The position numbers were made by a program, and so were the translations under genes. A DNA stretch of 64,000 nt from Sphingobium sp. TKS (lineage in GTDB: Bacteria > Pseudomonadota > Alphaproteobacteria > Sphingomonadales > Sphingomonadaceae). The stretch is taken from NCBI RefSeq assembly GCF_001563265.1, contig NZ_CP005085.1, positions 434,001 to 498,000 on the forward strand, read 5' to 3'. Position 1 is the first letter of the stretch, and each line of letters begins with the position of its first letter. This document shows positions 17,031 to 24,674 of this stretch, in pieces. The notes under the pieces were generated by a model, which did not search any database, was not told where the DNA came from, and saw only the letters and a program-made list of their open reading frames with translations.

Positions 17031-18326
17031 ATGACCTTGTTACCCGCGACACATCATGATCTCGTGAGCGAGCTTGTCCGTCGTTGGCGAGACGATCCCG
17101 GCGCCACCTATCGCTCCTGGTTTCTGTGGGACGAACGGCTGAAAAACTTCCGCTCCATCCGTCGCGGGCTGCAGCAGGTGGTCGCAGAAATCGAAAGTGG
17201 GCGGTTCGGCGTCGCCTATCGCGGCTCGTCACTGGAAACGGTTGTCCACTCGATCGCCGAACAGCGGCAGATCTTCAAGGGCGCCGACCATGCCTGGCTG
17301 TGGAAGCCCAAGCTGCGCATTCCAGACATCTACGAAAGCCCGGACAACCAGCGGGCGTTCGGTCGCCTGCTCGACAATTGCTCGTGCTGCGATACCGCCG
17401 AGGAGATCATCAGCCACATCCGCAGCATAGACGCGCTCAAGATCAAGGGGCTGGGGCCGGCGGCGGCCAACCTGCTCTATTTCCTTCACCCGACGCTGGT
17501 GCCGCCCTTCAATACCGCGATCGTCAAGGGCTACAATGCCGTCACCGGCGCCAAGGTGAAGCTCGGGTCATGGGATCATTTTCTCGCCATGCGCGCCGGC
17601 ATCCTCGACCTCAACGACCGTTACCGCGAGTTGCTCTCCAACGATCTCGGCGCGATCGGCGGACTGTTGTTCGACATTGGCTCGGGCCGCTATCCCGCGC
17701 CACCGCTGGAGGATGACGCAACGGCGGCCGACGACTGGCTCGGCAGATTGGAACATGCCAGAGCGGAGGCAAGCCGGCTCGACAAGACAGCCGCCGCGCA
17801 GGGCGAAACCGATCGCACGCACGCCGAAATCCAGGCCTGGCTGCGCGACCTCGGCCATGCCCTCGGTTACGATGTGTGGATCGCCGCCAATGACCGCGGT
17901 CGACTTCACGCTGGCTGCCCGCTTGGACAGGGATGCCTCGAGCGCCTTCCAGACGCCATTGCGACCTCTCCCGGAGCGGACTCGATCCGCCTCATCGACG
18001 TGTTGTGGCTGGCGAAGGGTGGCGACGGCGTCGCCGCCGCGTTCGAGGTTGAACATTCGACCTCGATCTACTCGGGGATCGTGCGCATGCTCGATCTGGC
18101 GCTGTCGGGGAGCGATCTGCACGCTGCCGCCGGGCTATTCCTGGTCGCACCGAATGCGCGCGAGCAGGACGTTCGCGCGCAACTCCGTCGCCCGGCTTTC
18201 AGCCGTATTGCCGATCTCGACTTCGCCTATCTGCCCTATGGCGAGCTGGAGAGAAACAGGGACGCGATCGCTCGTTTTGGAACGGGATTGAAGGCCATCA
18301 AGGCGATCTCAAGCCCCCTTCCCTGA
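17031..18326 (+). CDS. Unknown protein with possible PD-(D/E)xK nuclease-like C-terminus
   Basis: This protein of about 431 residues is not recognised by name. The N-terminal half has an all-alpha look with IKGLGPAAANLLYFLHP, which resembles a helix-hairpin-helix DNA-binding segment. The C-terminal half has LIDVLWL followed by AAFEVEHSTS, a spacing like the PD-(D/E)xK restriction endonuclease core, although the usual final Lys is Glu/His here. I place the start at ATG 17031; a five-codon leader (ATG at 17016) with AAGGAG upstream ends exactly over this ATG, so coupling is possible. A TTG start at 16959 would add 24 residues. It stands alone between the cus operon and the resolvase remnant. 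Confidence 0.65.
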   Translation: MTLLPATHHDLVSELVRRWRDDPGATYRSWFLWDERLKNFRSIRRGLQQVVAEIESGRFGVAYRGSSLETVVHSIAEQRQIFKGADHAWLWKPKLRIPDIYESPDNQRAFGRLLDNCSCCDTAEEIISHIRSIDALKIKGLGPAAANLLYFLHPTLVPPFNTAIVKGYNAVTGAKVKLGSWDHFLAMRAGILDLNDRYRELLSNDLGAIGGLLFDIGSGRYPAPPLEDDATAADDWLGRLEHARAEASRLDKTAAAQGETDRTHAEIQAWLRDLGHALGYDVWIAANDRGRLHAGCPLGQGCLERLPDAIATSPGADSIRLIDVLWLAKGGDGVAAAFEVEHSTSIYSGIVRMLDLALSGSDLHAAAGLFLVAPNAREQDVRAQLRRPAFSRIADLDFAYLPYGELERNRDAIARFGTGLKAIKAISSPLP

Positions 18327-18334
18327 AAGGGGGC
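18313..18334 (+). terminator. Hairpin overlapping the stop of the 17031-18326 gene
   Basis: Arms GCCCCCTT and AAGGGGGC close a 6-base loop that includes the TGA stop. There is only a short T run (GTTT) after it, so termination is plausible but not certain. Confidence 0.4.
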
Positions 18335-18392
18335 GTTTGCGGGAGGGGGCGGAATCCTACGCCAAGCTCGCCCAGATAGCCGGCGCGAGATC

Positions 18393-18923
18393 TTACTTGT
18401 TGCTGCCTTCTACGGTCGCGCCAGAAAGGCGACGGCTCAGTTCTATCCGGCGATGGCTACGCATTTTGAAGGTGTCTGGCCCAACGCGCCGATACTCAAT
18501 GAAGCCGAGAGAACGCCAAAATCGCTCTGCCGCTTCATTCGCTTCCAGCACGGCCAACCGAATCTCTGTGGCACCTCTCGCAGCGGCCCAGCTTTCGACC
18601 GTCGAGTAAATTGAGCGTCCGACGCCACGACCACGCTGTGCGGCATCTACGATCATGAAGCCGAGATACCATGTGCCATCACGCGGATAATCGCGGAGGA
18701 TGGCCGCGATTGCATATAGGCCGCCAGGCCCCTTCCATCCCAGGACAGCTTGATTGTGGGCGCTCTTTTCGGGCGGCACATCGGAGAAAAGCTCGCGAGC
18801 ATCGTCCAGCGTGGGCGCGGCCCCGTCCTGCAACAGGAAATAGTCGCTGCAACGGTTGTACAGGTCTGCAACGTCTGCGGCGTCCGCTTGGGTAAGTTTG
18901 ATCGGGGCTCCCGTCATCATCAT
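18393..18923 (-). CDS. GNAT family N-acetyltransferase
   Basis: This 176-residue cytosolic protein is a GNAT acetyltransferase. The acetyl-CoA binding segment is VDAAQRGRGVGRSIYSTVESWA (R/Q-x-x-G-x-G/A pattern), followed by the strand EIRLAVLEANEAAERFWRSLGF that closes the fold. The start is one of three consecutive ATGs that overlap the stop of the resolvase frame, so expression may depend on a transcript from the resolvase. The substrate is unknown. It lies between a Tn3-type resolvase remnant and the unknown nuclease-like gene, and may be transposon cargo. Confidence 0.85.
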   Translation of the reverse strand: MMMTGAPIKLTQADAADVADLYNRCSDYFLLQDGAAPTLDDARELFSDVPPEKSAHNQAVLGWKGPGGLYAIAAILRDYPRDGTWYLGFMIVDAAQRGRGVGRSIYSTVESWAAARGATEIRLAVLEANEAAERFWRSLGFIEYRRVGPDTFKMRSHRRIELSRRLSGATVEGSNK

Positions 18924-19441
18924 CGCGTTTTGGCAGCAAGCACGCGCTGACCGTAATCCCGGAGTTCCCCGTTGGGACCGACATAGCGGTAGAGAGTGAC
19001 GCGCTCGATCCCGAGTTCCTTGCAGAGGTCGGAAACGGACGTGTCGCGTTGGGCCATAGCAGCCTGAGCGAGCCGCACCTGGGCCTTGGAGAGGGCGAAC
19101 TTGCGGCCACCCTTGCGTCCCCGCGCGCGGGCAGCGGCCAGGCCAGCCATGGTGCGCTCGCGGATCATATCCCGCTCAAACTCCGCCAGTGTGGCAAAAA
19201 TGCCGAACACCATCCGGCCCGATGGCGTCGTGGTGTCGATCTGCGCGCCCTTGCCGGTGAGCACCCGCAGACCGATACCGCGATCCGACAGATTCTGCAC
19301 CGTGCTGACCAGGTGGGTGAGCGTTCGGCCGAGCCGGTCGAGCTTCCAAACGATGAGGACATCGCCGTCGCGCAACGATTTCAGGCAGGCGGCAAGACCG
19401 GGGCGATCATCACGGCTACCGGATGCACGATCATCATAGAT
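18920..19441 (-). pseudogene. tnpR: Tn3-family serine resolvase, 5' end removed by IS6100
   Basis: The reading frame encodes the C-terminal part of a serine recombinase: IYDDRASGSRDDRPGL, then IVWKLDRLGRTLTHLV, AEFERDMIRERTMAGLAAARARGRKGGR and a helix-turn-helix near the end. The normal N-terminus with the catalytic Ser and first Arg is missing. The open frame continues 25 codons into IS6100, so an ATG-initiated chimera (MKSVIVPS...) could be made but would lack the active-site serine. The junction lies at 19441/19442. Its stop overlaps the GNAT start. It marks a former Tn3-type transposon. Confidence 0.85.
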
Positions 19442-20321
19442 GGCTCTGTTGCAAAAATCGTGAAGCTTGAGCATGCTTGGCGGAGATTGGACGGACGGAA
19501 CGATGACGGATTTCAAGTGGCGCCATTTCCAGGGTGATGTGATCCTGTGGGCGGTGCGCTGGTATTGTCGCTATCCGATCAGCTATCGCGACCTTGAGGA
19601 AATGCTGGCGGAACGCGGCATTTCGGTCGACCATACGACGATCTATCGCTGGGTCCAGTGCTACGCCCCGGAGATGGAGAAGCGGCTGCGCTGGTTCTGG
19701 CGGCGTGGCTTTGATCCGAGCTGGCGCCTGGATGAAACCTACGTCAAGGTGCGGGGCAAGTGGACCTACCTGTACCGGGCAGTCGACAAGCGGGGCGACA
19801 CGATCGATTTCTACCTGTCGCCGACCCGCAGCGCCAAGGCAGCGAAGCGGTTCCTGGGCAAGGCCCTGCGAGGCCTGAAGCACTGGGAAAAGCCTGCCAC
19901 GCTCAATACCGACAAAGCGCCGAGCTATGGTGCAGCGATCACCGAATTGAAGCGCGAAGGAAAGCTGGACCGGGAGACGGCCCACCGGCAGGTGAAGTAT
20001 CTCAATAACGTGATCGAGGCCGATCACGGAAAGCTCAAGATACTGATCAAGCCGGTGCGCGGTTTCAAATCGATCCCCACGGCCTATGCCACGATCAAGG
20101 GATTCGAAGTCATGCGAGCCCTGCGCAAAGGACAGGCTCGCCCCTGGTGCCTGCAGCCCGGCATCAGGGGCGAGGTGCGCCTTGTGGAGAGAGCTTTTGG
20201 CATTGGGCCCTCGGCGCTGACGGAGGCCATGGGCATGCTCAACCACCATTTCGCAGCAGCCGCCTGATCGGCGCAGAGCGACAGCCTACCTCTGACTGCC
20301 GCCAATCTTTGCAACAGAGCC
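19442..20321 (+). mobile_element. IS6100 (IS6 family), complete
   Basis: The element is 880 bp and bounded by perfect 14-bp inverted repeats (GGCTCTGTTGCAAA at the left, its complement at the right). The single transposase matches IS6100. IS6-family insertion normally gives an 8-bp target duplication, but the flanks are TCATAGAT on the left and GGCCTGCG on the right, so none is present. Both flanking genes are truncated exactly at its ends. This means the element is at a recombination junction, formed by deletion, inversion or cointegrate resolution rather than simple insertion. Confidence 0.95.
19503..20267 (+). CDS. tnpA: IS6100 DDE transposase
   Basis: This 254-residue transposase has the length expected for IS6100. 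It has an N-terminal HTH region (YRDLEEMLAERGISVDHTTIYRWV) and a DDE catalytic core (LDETYVKV, LNTDKAPSYG, and E in NNVIEADHGKLK). It catalyses replicative transposition that joins replicons through cointegrates. The start ATG at 19503 gives MTDFKWRHFQGDV. No frameshift or stop is present, so it should be active. It is known to spread on plasmids of sphingomonads and many other bacteria. Confidence 0.97.
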   Translation: MTDFKWRHFQGDVILWAVRWYCRYPISYRDLEEMLAERGISVDHTTIYRWVQCYAPEMEKRLRWFWRRGFDPSWRLDETYVKVRGKWTYLYRAVDKRGDTIDFYLSPTRSAKAAKRFLGKALRGLKHWEKPATLNTDKAPSYGAAITELKREGKLDRETAHRQVKYLNNVIEADHGKLKILIKPVRGFKSIPTAYATIKGFEVMRALRKGQARPWCLQPGIRGEVRLVERAFGIGPSALTEAMGMLNHHFAAAA

Positions 20322-20538
20322 GGCCTGCGTCCCTCTCAGTCCTCGCCAGGTCGAATGCATCGCGCTCGTCGCGCAAGGCAAAAGCGACTGGGAGATCGGC
20401 CAGATCCTCGGCCTCAGCCGCGATACCGTGCACGAATATGTTGAATCGGCCCGCAGGCGTTATGGCGTGCGACGACGCACGCAGCTGGTGCTGCGCGCGG
20501 TTCGCGATGGTCATCTCAACATGGAAGCGCTGCTCTGA
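20322..20538 (+). pseudogene. LuxR-family regulator, N-terminus removed by IS6100
   Basis: The frame directly after the right end of IS6100 reads LSPRQVECIALVAQGKSDWE and continues through a GerE-type helix-turn-helix to NMEALL and a stop at 20536-20538. It is clearly similar to the C-terminus of the intact LuxR protein that follows (LTERQAECVALVARGKTDWE). The autoinducer-binding domain and start codon are absent. It is therefore a remnant of a second LuxR gene, with the IS junction inside it. The intact gene begins 13 bp after this stop. Confidence 0.85.
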
Positions 20539-20551
20539 TCTCGCCGGCCAT

Positions 20552-21298
20552 ATGATGATCGGGCTTGGGCAAGTTCAGGATTTCTGCGCTGTCGCTGGCG
20601 CGATCAAGGACGCTACGGCCTTGTCTGACCTGATGGCCGAAATCACGAAGGCCATGGGCTTTCGGCACTATGCCCTGGTCCATCATGTCGACCTGAAGCC
20701 TGCGGTTCGCTCGGTCCACATCGTCGACTATCCGCAAGACTGGGTGGAGCGCTTCCAGGCGAGACGCCTCTATGCGAGCGACCCGATCCACCGCGCCAGC
20801 CATCGCACCAATGTGGGCTTTGCCTGGTCGGCGGTTCAGTCGATCATCTCTCTGACGGCCGCCGATCGCTCGATCCTGGCAGAAGCCTACGAGGCCGGGC
20901 TGGGCGACGGCTTCACCGTTCCGGCCCATATTCCTGGCGAGCTCAATGGATCCTGTTCCTTCGCGATGGCGGCGGGCGAGATGCTCGACCATCGGCAGCT
21001 GCCGTTCGTGCAGCTCGTCGGCAGCTTCGCGTTCGAAGCGGCACGCAAGATTTCCCGGATCCACGCGCCGCAATCCGAATGCCCGAGCCTGACCGAAAGG
21101 CAGGCCGAATGCGTGGCGCTGGTCGCGCGGGGCAAGACCGATTGGGAGATCAGCCAGATCCTCGGCATCGGCCAGGAAACGGTGATCCAGCATGTGAAGG
21201 ATGCGCGCGACCGCTATGGCGTCACCAAGCGCACCCTCCTCGCCATTCGCGCCTTGTTCGAAGGGCAAATCAGCTTTGCCGATGTGTTCGGCCGATGA
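20552..21298 (+). CDS. luxR: LuxR-family quorum-sensing regulator with autoinducer-binding domain
   Basis: This 248-residue protein has an N-terminal autoinducer-binding domain and a C-terminal GerE HTH (LTERQAECVALVARGKTDWEISQILGIGQETVIQHVKDA). Conserved AHL-pocket residues are visible: W in DWVERF, D and P in ASDPI, W in GFAWS and G in GLGDGF; one usual Tyr is Phe here. It should bind an acyl-homoserine lactone and regulate the next gene, luxI. The start is one of two adjacent ATGs at 20552/20555 without a strong ribosome site. A lux-box-like palindrome overlaps the end of this gene. The truncated copy upstream suggests the system once had two regulators. Confidence 0.9.
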   Translation: MMIGLGQVQDFCAVAGAIKDATALSDLMAEITKAMGFRHYALVHHVDLKPAVRSVHIVDYPQDWVERFQARRLYASDPIHRASHRTNVGFAWSAVQSIISLTAADRSILAEAYEAGLGDGFTVPAHIPGELNGSCSFAMAAGEMLDHRQLPFVQLVGSFAFEAARKISRIHAPQSECPSLTERQAECVALVARGKTDWEISQILGIGQETVIQHVKDARDRYGVTKRTLLAIRALFEGQISFADVFGR

Positions 21299-21299
21299 T

Positions 21300-21317
21300 C
21301 TCCCCAGAACTGGGGAT
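21300..21317 (+). promoter_or_regulatory. Candidate lux box upstream of luxI
   Basis: An 18-bp dyad, CTCCCCAGAACTGGGGAT, has a perfect core (CCCCAG-AA-CTGGGG) with one mismatch in the outer arms. It lies about 56 bp before the luxI ATG, the usual place for LuxR activation sites. Confidence 0.6.
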
Positions 21318-21372
21318 AACGCAAAAAAGCCGCCTCTGATCGACTGACAGGCCTCACCAAAAGGAGGCTGTC

Positions 21373-21984
21373 ATGCACATCGGGACCGGCTTTTCGCAAG
21401 CCATGGAACACCGCCTGTTTCGCTCCATGTTCGAGGAGCGCAAGCGGGTCTTCGTCGATCTTCTTCGCTGGGACGTTCCGGTCATCGCCGGTCGCTACGA
21501 GATCGATCAGTTCGACAATGATCGCGCCGTCTACATCGTTGTTACCGGGGACGACGGGGAACACCGGGCCTCCGCACGGCTTCTGCCGACCACGCACGAG
21601 CATATTCTCGGCACGATCTTCCCGGATCTTTGCGAGGAAGCGCCGCCGCGCGGCAGTGCTATCCTGGAAATCACCCGCTTTTGCCTTGCGCGAAAATTGC
21701 GCGCCCGGGAGCGTCTCGAGCTGCGCAATCAGCTGGTCACCGCGCTCGTCGAATATGCCCTCGCCAACCAGATCCACAGCTTCACCGGGGTCGCCGAGTG
21801 GCCGTGGTTCCAGCAGATCCTGGGTTTCGGCTGGACTTGCCGACCATTGGGTCTTCCCACGTCCGAGCAAGGGCGAAGTCTCGTCGCCTTGCAAATCGAT
21901 GTGGACGACCGAACGCGCGAGCAGCTGCGCGCGAGCGGCATTTTCCGCCCTGTCGGCCTTGCCGATCTTCCCGCCGCAGCATGA
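21373..21984 (+). CDS. luxI: Acyl-homoserine-lactone synthase (LuxI family)
   Basis: This 203-residue cytosolic enzyme makes acyl-homoserine lactones from S-adenosylmethionine and acyl-ACP. The conserved LuxI residues are present: R in RKRVFVD, W in RWDVP, D in YEIDQFDND, R in SARLLPT, and E plus R in ILEITRFCL. Its length matches the family. AGGAGG lies 5 bases upstream of the ATG. It follows the LuxR gene and a candidate lux box, so it is probably autoinduced. Its stop is 11 bp before the dioxygenase start, and an ATGA at the stop offers an alternative coupled start there. The acyl chain cannot be read from the sequence. Confidence 0.93.
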   Translation: MHIGTGFSQAMEHRLFRSMFEERKRVFVDLLRWDVPVIAGRYEIDQFDNDRAVYIVVTGDDGEHRASARLLPTTHEHILGTIFPDLCEEAPPRGSAILEITRFCLARKLRARERLELRNQLVTALVEYALANQIHSFTGVAEWPWFQQILGFGWTCRPLGLPTSEQGRSLVALQIDVDDRTREQLRASGIFRPVGLADLPAAA

Positions 21985-21995
21985 GGAGGGCGATC

Positions 21996-22928
21996 ATGGC
22001 CACGATCGCACGGCGCGGCGTCTCCGCCGCGACCAAAGCCGACGAAAATCTGCGGCAGCACGGCTTCTGCATCCTGCGGGATGTCGAGTCTCGGTCACGC
22101 ATCGAGGAGATCAATCGATCCCTCCATCCGCGTTTTGCCGCCACGCCTTTCTGCCAGGGCGGATTCTACGGCCCTCGGACAAAACGCTTCGGTGGCCTGC
22201 TGAAGCGCGCGCCGACGGTTGAAAGTCTTGTCCAAAACCCTGCCGTCATGCGCCTCGTCCACGCTATCCTCGAGCCCTGGTGCGACACGGTCCAGCTCAA
22301 CCTCACGCAAGCGCTCGAGCTGCACCCGGGGGCGCCAGCGCAATTTCCGCACCGGGATCAGGACATGTGGCGCGGTCCGACCGGCGAGCTCGAATATCTC
22401 GTCAACGTCATGTGGCCGATTTCGCCGTTCAAGGCCGAAAATGGGGCGACGCTGGTCTGGCCGGGGAGCCACAATGGCGGGCAGGGCGACGACGGCGCGG
22501 AGCCGGTCGCCATCGAAGCGGATCCGGGATCGGCGATCATATTCCTGGGATCGACCCTCCATGGCGCCGGCGCGAATCGTTCAAACGCGGTGCGCCGAGG
22601 CATCATCGTCAGCTACTGCCTCGGCTGGCTGAAGCCCTATGAGAACCAGTGGCTGACCTATCCGCCCGAGGTGGCCAGCGCATTCTATCCCGAGCTTGCC
22701 GCGCTGGTCGGCTACCAGCAGCACCGCCCCAATCTCGGCAATTATGACGGGCAGTGCCCGTCCATCCTGCTCGGCGGCGATCCGCCAGACCATCTCGCCG
22801 CAATCGATGCTCTCCGGCCCGACCAGGAAGGCGCTCTGTCCGAATTCCTGCGGCAGCAAACCGATCAACTCCCCCCCCGGCTAGGGGGATTGCCGAAATC
22901 GAGCGCGGTCGGAACAAAAGAGAGGTGA
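21996..22928 (+). CDS. Phytanoyl-CoA dioxygenase (PhyH) family protein
   Basis: This protein of about 310 residues belongs to the Fe(II)/2-oxoglutarate dioxygenases of the PhyH type. The iron ligands are visible as PHRDQD (His and Asp) and STLHGAG (distal His), followed by R in AVRRGI for 2-oxoglutarate. I chose the ATG at 21996 because AGGAGG lies 6 bases upstream; an ATG at 21981 overlaps the luxI stop. It probably belongs to the luxI operon. A luxR-luxI-phyH order is, to my recollection, seen in other sphingomonads. The substrate is unknown; it may modify a signal or a downstream product. The C-terminus passes through a run of eight C. Confidence 0.85.
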   Translation: MATIARRGVSAATKADENLRQHGFCILRDVESRSRIEEINRSLHPRFAATPFCQGGFYGPRTKRFGGLLKRAPTVESLVQNPAVMRLVHAILEPWCDTVQLNLTQALELHPGAPAQFPHRDQDMWRGPTGELEYLVNVMWPISPFKAENGATLVWPGSHNGGQGDDGAEPVAIEADPGSAIIFLGSTLHGAGANRSNAVRRGIIVSYCLGWLKPYENQWLTYPPEVASAFYPELAALVGYQQHRPNLGNYDGQCPSILLGGDPPDHLAAIDALRPDQEGALSEFLRQQTDQLPPRLGGLPKSSAVGTKER

Positions 22929-22991
22929 AATCCAACGGATAGCTGACGGCATTTCCCGACGCGGGAGCTGTCTCTCGCGGGGGAAGACCCG

Positions 22992-23330
22992 ATGCAACGT
23001 GCAATATTCGGCATGGCGATGCTCGCCCTCGCCACAGCCCTTCCAAGCGCACCGGCAGCGGCGAATGACCTGGGCTGCCAGGTTCTCCTGTGTCTTTCCA
23101 ATCCCGGTGGCGCGACCCAATACGCGCAATGCGTGTCGCCGATGACCAAGCTATGGCAACGCTTGGCCACCGGCGGCGCCTTTCCCGGCTGTAGCGGCGG
23201 CGTCGCCCGCACGAAGGTCTATGATCGCGATTCCACAACTCGCCGCCGGGTGGTCATCACGTTCAACGACGGCCGCAGCCAGACCTTCTCGCTGGCCGGC
23301 ATCGAGCGTTTGGACGGCGGCCGCCGATGA
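22992..23330 (+). CDS. trbM: TrbM/KikA-like conjugal transfer protein
   Basis: This 112-residue secreted protein has a signal peptide (MQRAIFGMAMLALATALPSAPAAA) and a mature part with four cysteines in CQVLLCLSNPGG and QCVSPMTKLW...FPGC, the pattern of TrbM/KikA proteins found in plasmid transfer regions. It is probably periplasmic and disulfide-bonded. The stop overlaps the virB1 ATG, so it is the first gene of the transfer operon. The segment between the dioxygenase and this gene is only 63 bp, so the operon may be read from the lux promoter. Confidence 0.75.
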   Translation: MQRAIFGMAMLALATALPSAPAAANDLGCQVLLCLSNPGGATQYAQCVSPMTKLWQRLATGGAFPGCSGGVARTKVYDRDSTTRRRVVITFNDGRSQTFSLAGIERLDGGRR

Positions 23331-23992
23331 TCCTCGATGTCGCCACCCTTCTTTCGCTTGCAGGAGCTTGCGCACCGACGGTGGCGCCTGAGACGCTCAT
23401 TTCGATCGTCCACACGGAGAGCCGGTTCAACAGTCTCGCAATCGGGGTCAATAGTCCCGGCGTGCGCGCGCCAAAGCCCGCGACCAAGGCGCAGGCAATC
23501 GCTGCGGCGCGCAGCCTGATTGGTCGAGGCTACAACATCGATCTCGGCCTGGGACAGATTAACAGCGCCAATCTCGGCTGGCTGGGGCTTTCGGTCGAAA
23601 ATGCGTTCGAACCCTGCTCCAATCTGGCCGCCGCCGCGCGTGTCCTCGCGACCAACTACCAGGCGGTCGCGCGCCTTGCCCCGAGCCGGGATCATGCGAT
23701 CGCGACCGCCCTGTCGATGTACAATACCGGCGACCGGCAGCGCGGCTTTCGCAATGGCTATGTCGCCAGGGTCTATGCCAGCGCGTCGGCCGTCATTCCG
23801 CTGATCCGTGGCACGGCGCCGGTGGCTGCCGCACCAGCGATTCCTCAATCTCTGCCCACCTTCGCTCCGCCACCCGACACCCCTGTTTCGCCACCGGCCG
23901 CAGCTGGGTGGAATACAGCGGCGAGGGCGAGCCAGGCCTCGCTCATGGTGTTCGGCGACGGGGCCGCATCTCAGAAAGGACAGCATCCATGA
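23327..23992 (+). CDS. virB1: VirB1-like lytic transglycosylase
   Basis: This 221-residue protein is a lysozyme-like transglycosylase that opens the peptidoglycan for the secretion channel. The catalytic Glu is in VHTESRFN, and the goose-lysozyme motif region NIDLGLGQINSAN plus ALSMYNTGD follows. The C-terminal 60 residues are Pro/Ala-rich, as in VirB1 proteins. The N-terminus is hydrophobic but a cleaved signal peptide is not obvious. ATGA overlaps link it to trbM before and virB2 after. Confidence 0.9.
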   Translation: MILDVATLLSLAGACAPTVAPETLISIVHTESRFNSLAIGVNSPGVRAPKPATKAQAIAAARSLIGRGYNIDLGLGQINSANLGWLGLSVENAFEPCSNLAAAARVLATNYQAVARLAPSRDHAIATALSMYNTGDRQRGFRNGYVARVYASASAVIPLIRGTAPVAAAPAIPQSLPTFAPPPDTPVSPPAAAGWNTAARASQASLMVFGDGAASQKGQHP

Positions 23993-24327
23993 CAGCAATC
24001 ACCGCCCACCCGGGCGGACGGCCCCAATGGGCGCGACTTCTGCTGCGCGTCATCGGCGTGATGGCATTGGCGCTGCTTGTCTCGATGCTGCTGAGCGATC
24101 CTGCACACGCGCAAGGTGCCGACGGCATCACGTCCATGGCGGAGAACATCAAGACCTGGCTCACCGGGACCTTCGCCAAGACCATCGCGGTGATCGCGGT
24201 CGTGATCGTTGGGTTCATGTTTTTCACCGGGCGCGCCAGCCTCGGCCTTCTGGTGACGGTCATCGTTGGCATCTTCATCGTCTTCAGTGCGCAGTGGATC
24301 GTCGACACCATCACAGGTGGTGCGTGA
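23989..24327 (+). CDS. virB2: VirB2-like major pilin
   Basis: This 112-residue prepilin has a long leader ending in AHAQ and two hydrophobic helices (TIAVIAVVIVGFMFFTG and LGLLVTVIVGIFIVFSAQWIV) separated by a short loop with RASLG, the VirB2 layout. The mature protein would be the main subunit of the conjugative pilus. The ATG overlaps the virB1 stop, and its stop overlaps the virB3 GTG start. Confidence 0.88.
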   Translation: MTAITAHPGGRPQWARLLLRVIGVMALALLVSMLLSDPAHAQGADGITSMAENIKTWLTGTFAKTIAVIAVVIVGFMFFTGRASLGLLVTVIVGIFIVFSAQWIVDTITGGA

Positions 24328-24674
24328 AGGAGAGCGCCGCCCTGGACGAGCGGCTGCGCGAGGAGACGCTGTTCCTGGCGGTCACGCGGCCGACGATGTG
24401 GCTCGGCGTGCCGCTCGAAGCCTCGTTGCCGATCGCGCTTGCCGCCTGTCTCACTTTGATCGTCAGCGGCAACCCGCTCTATGCCGGCGCCATCGGAGGC
24501 GCCTGTCTTGCCGTGGCGCGGCTCATCGTGCGGCACGATGCCAATGCCTTCCGGCTGCTGTGGCTGTGGACCATGACCAAGGCGCGCAGCCGGAACCGCG
24601 CCTGGTGGGGCGGCAGTTCCTATTCGCCGCTCCCGGTTGCCGGGCTGAAACGCAAGGGCTTTGCGCGTGGCTAG
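24324..24674 (+). CDS. virB3: VirB3-like inner-membrane protein
   Basis: This 116-residue protein starts at a GTG that overlaps the virB2 stop. It has the VirB3 pattern: a short N-terminus with LFLAVTRPTMWLGVP, two adjacent hydrophobic segments (about residues 32-63) and a basic C-terminus (TKARSRNRAWWGG). VirB3 is an inner-membrane part of the secretion channel that works with VirB4. The GTG start of virB4 overlaps its end. Confidence 0.87.
   Translation: MKESAALDERLREETLFLAVTRPTMWLGVPLEASLPIALAACLTLIVSGNPLYAGAIGGACLAVARLIVRHDANAFRLLWLWTMTKARSRNRAWWGGSSYSPLPVAGLKRKGFARG

Noticed and set aside
22862..22900. Run of eight C near the end of the dioxygenase gene as a possible frameshift
   Set aside because: The frame stays open to a natural stop 16 codons later and no better continuation was seen in another frame, so it was left as coding.
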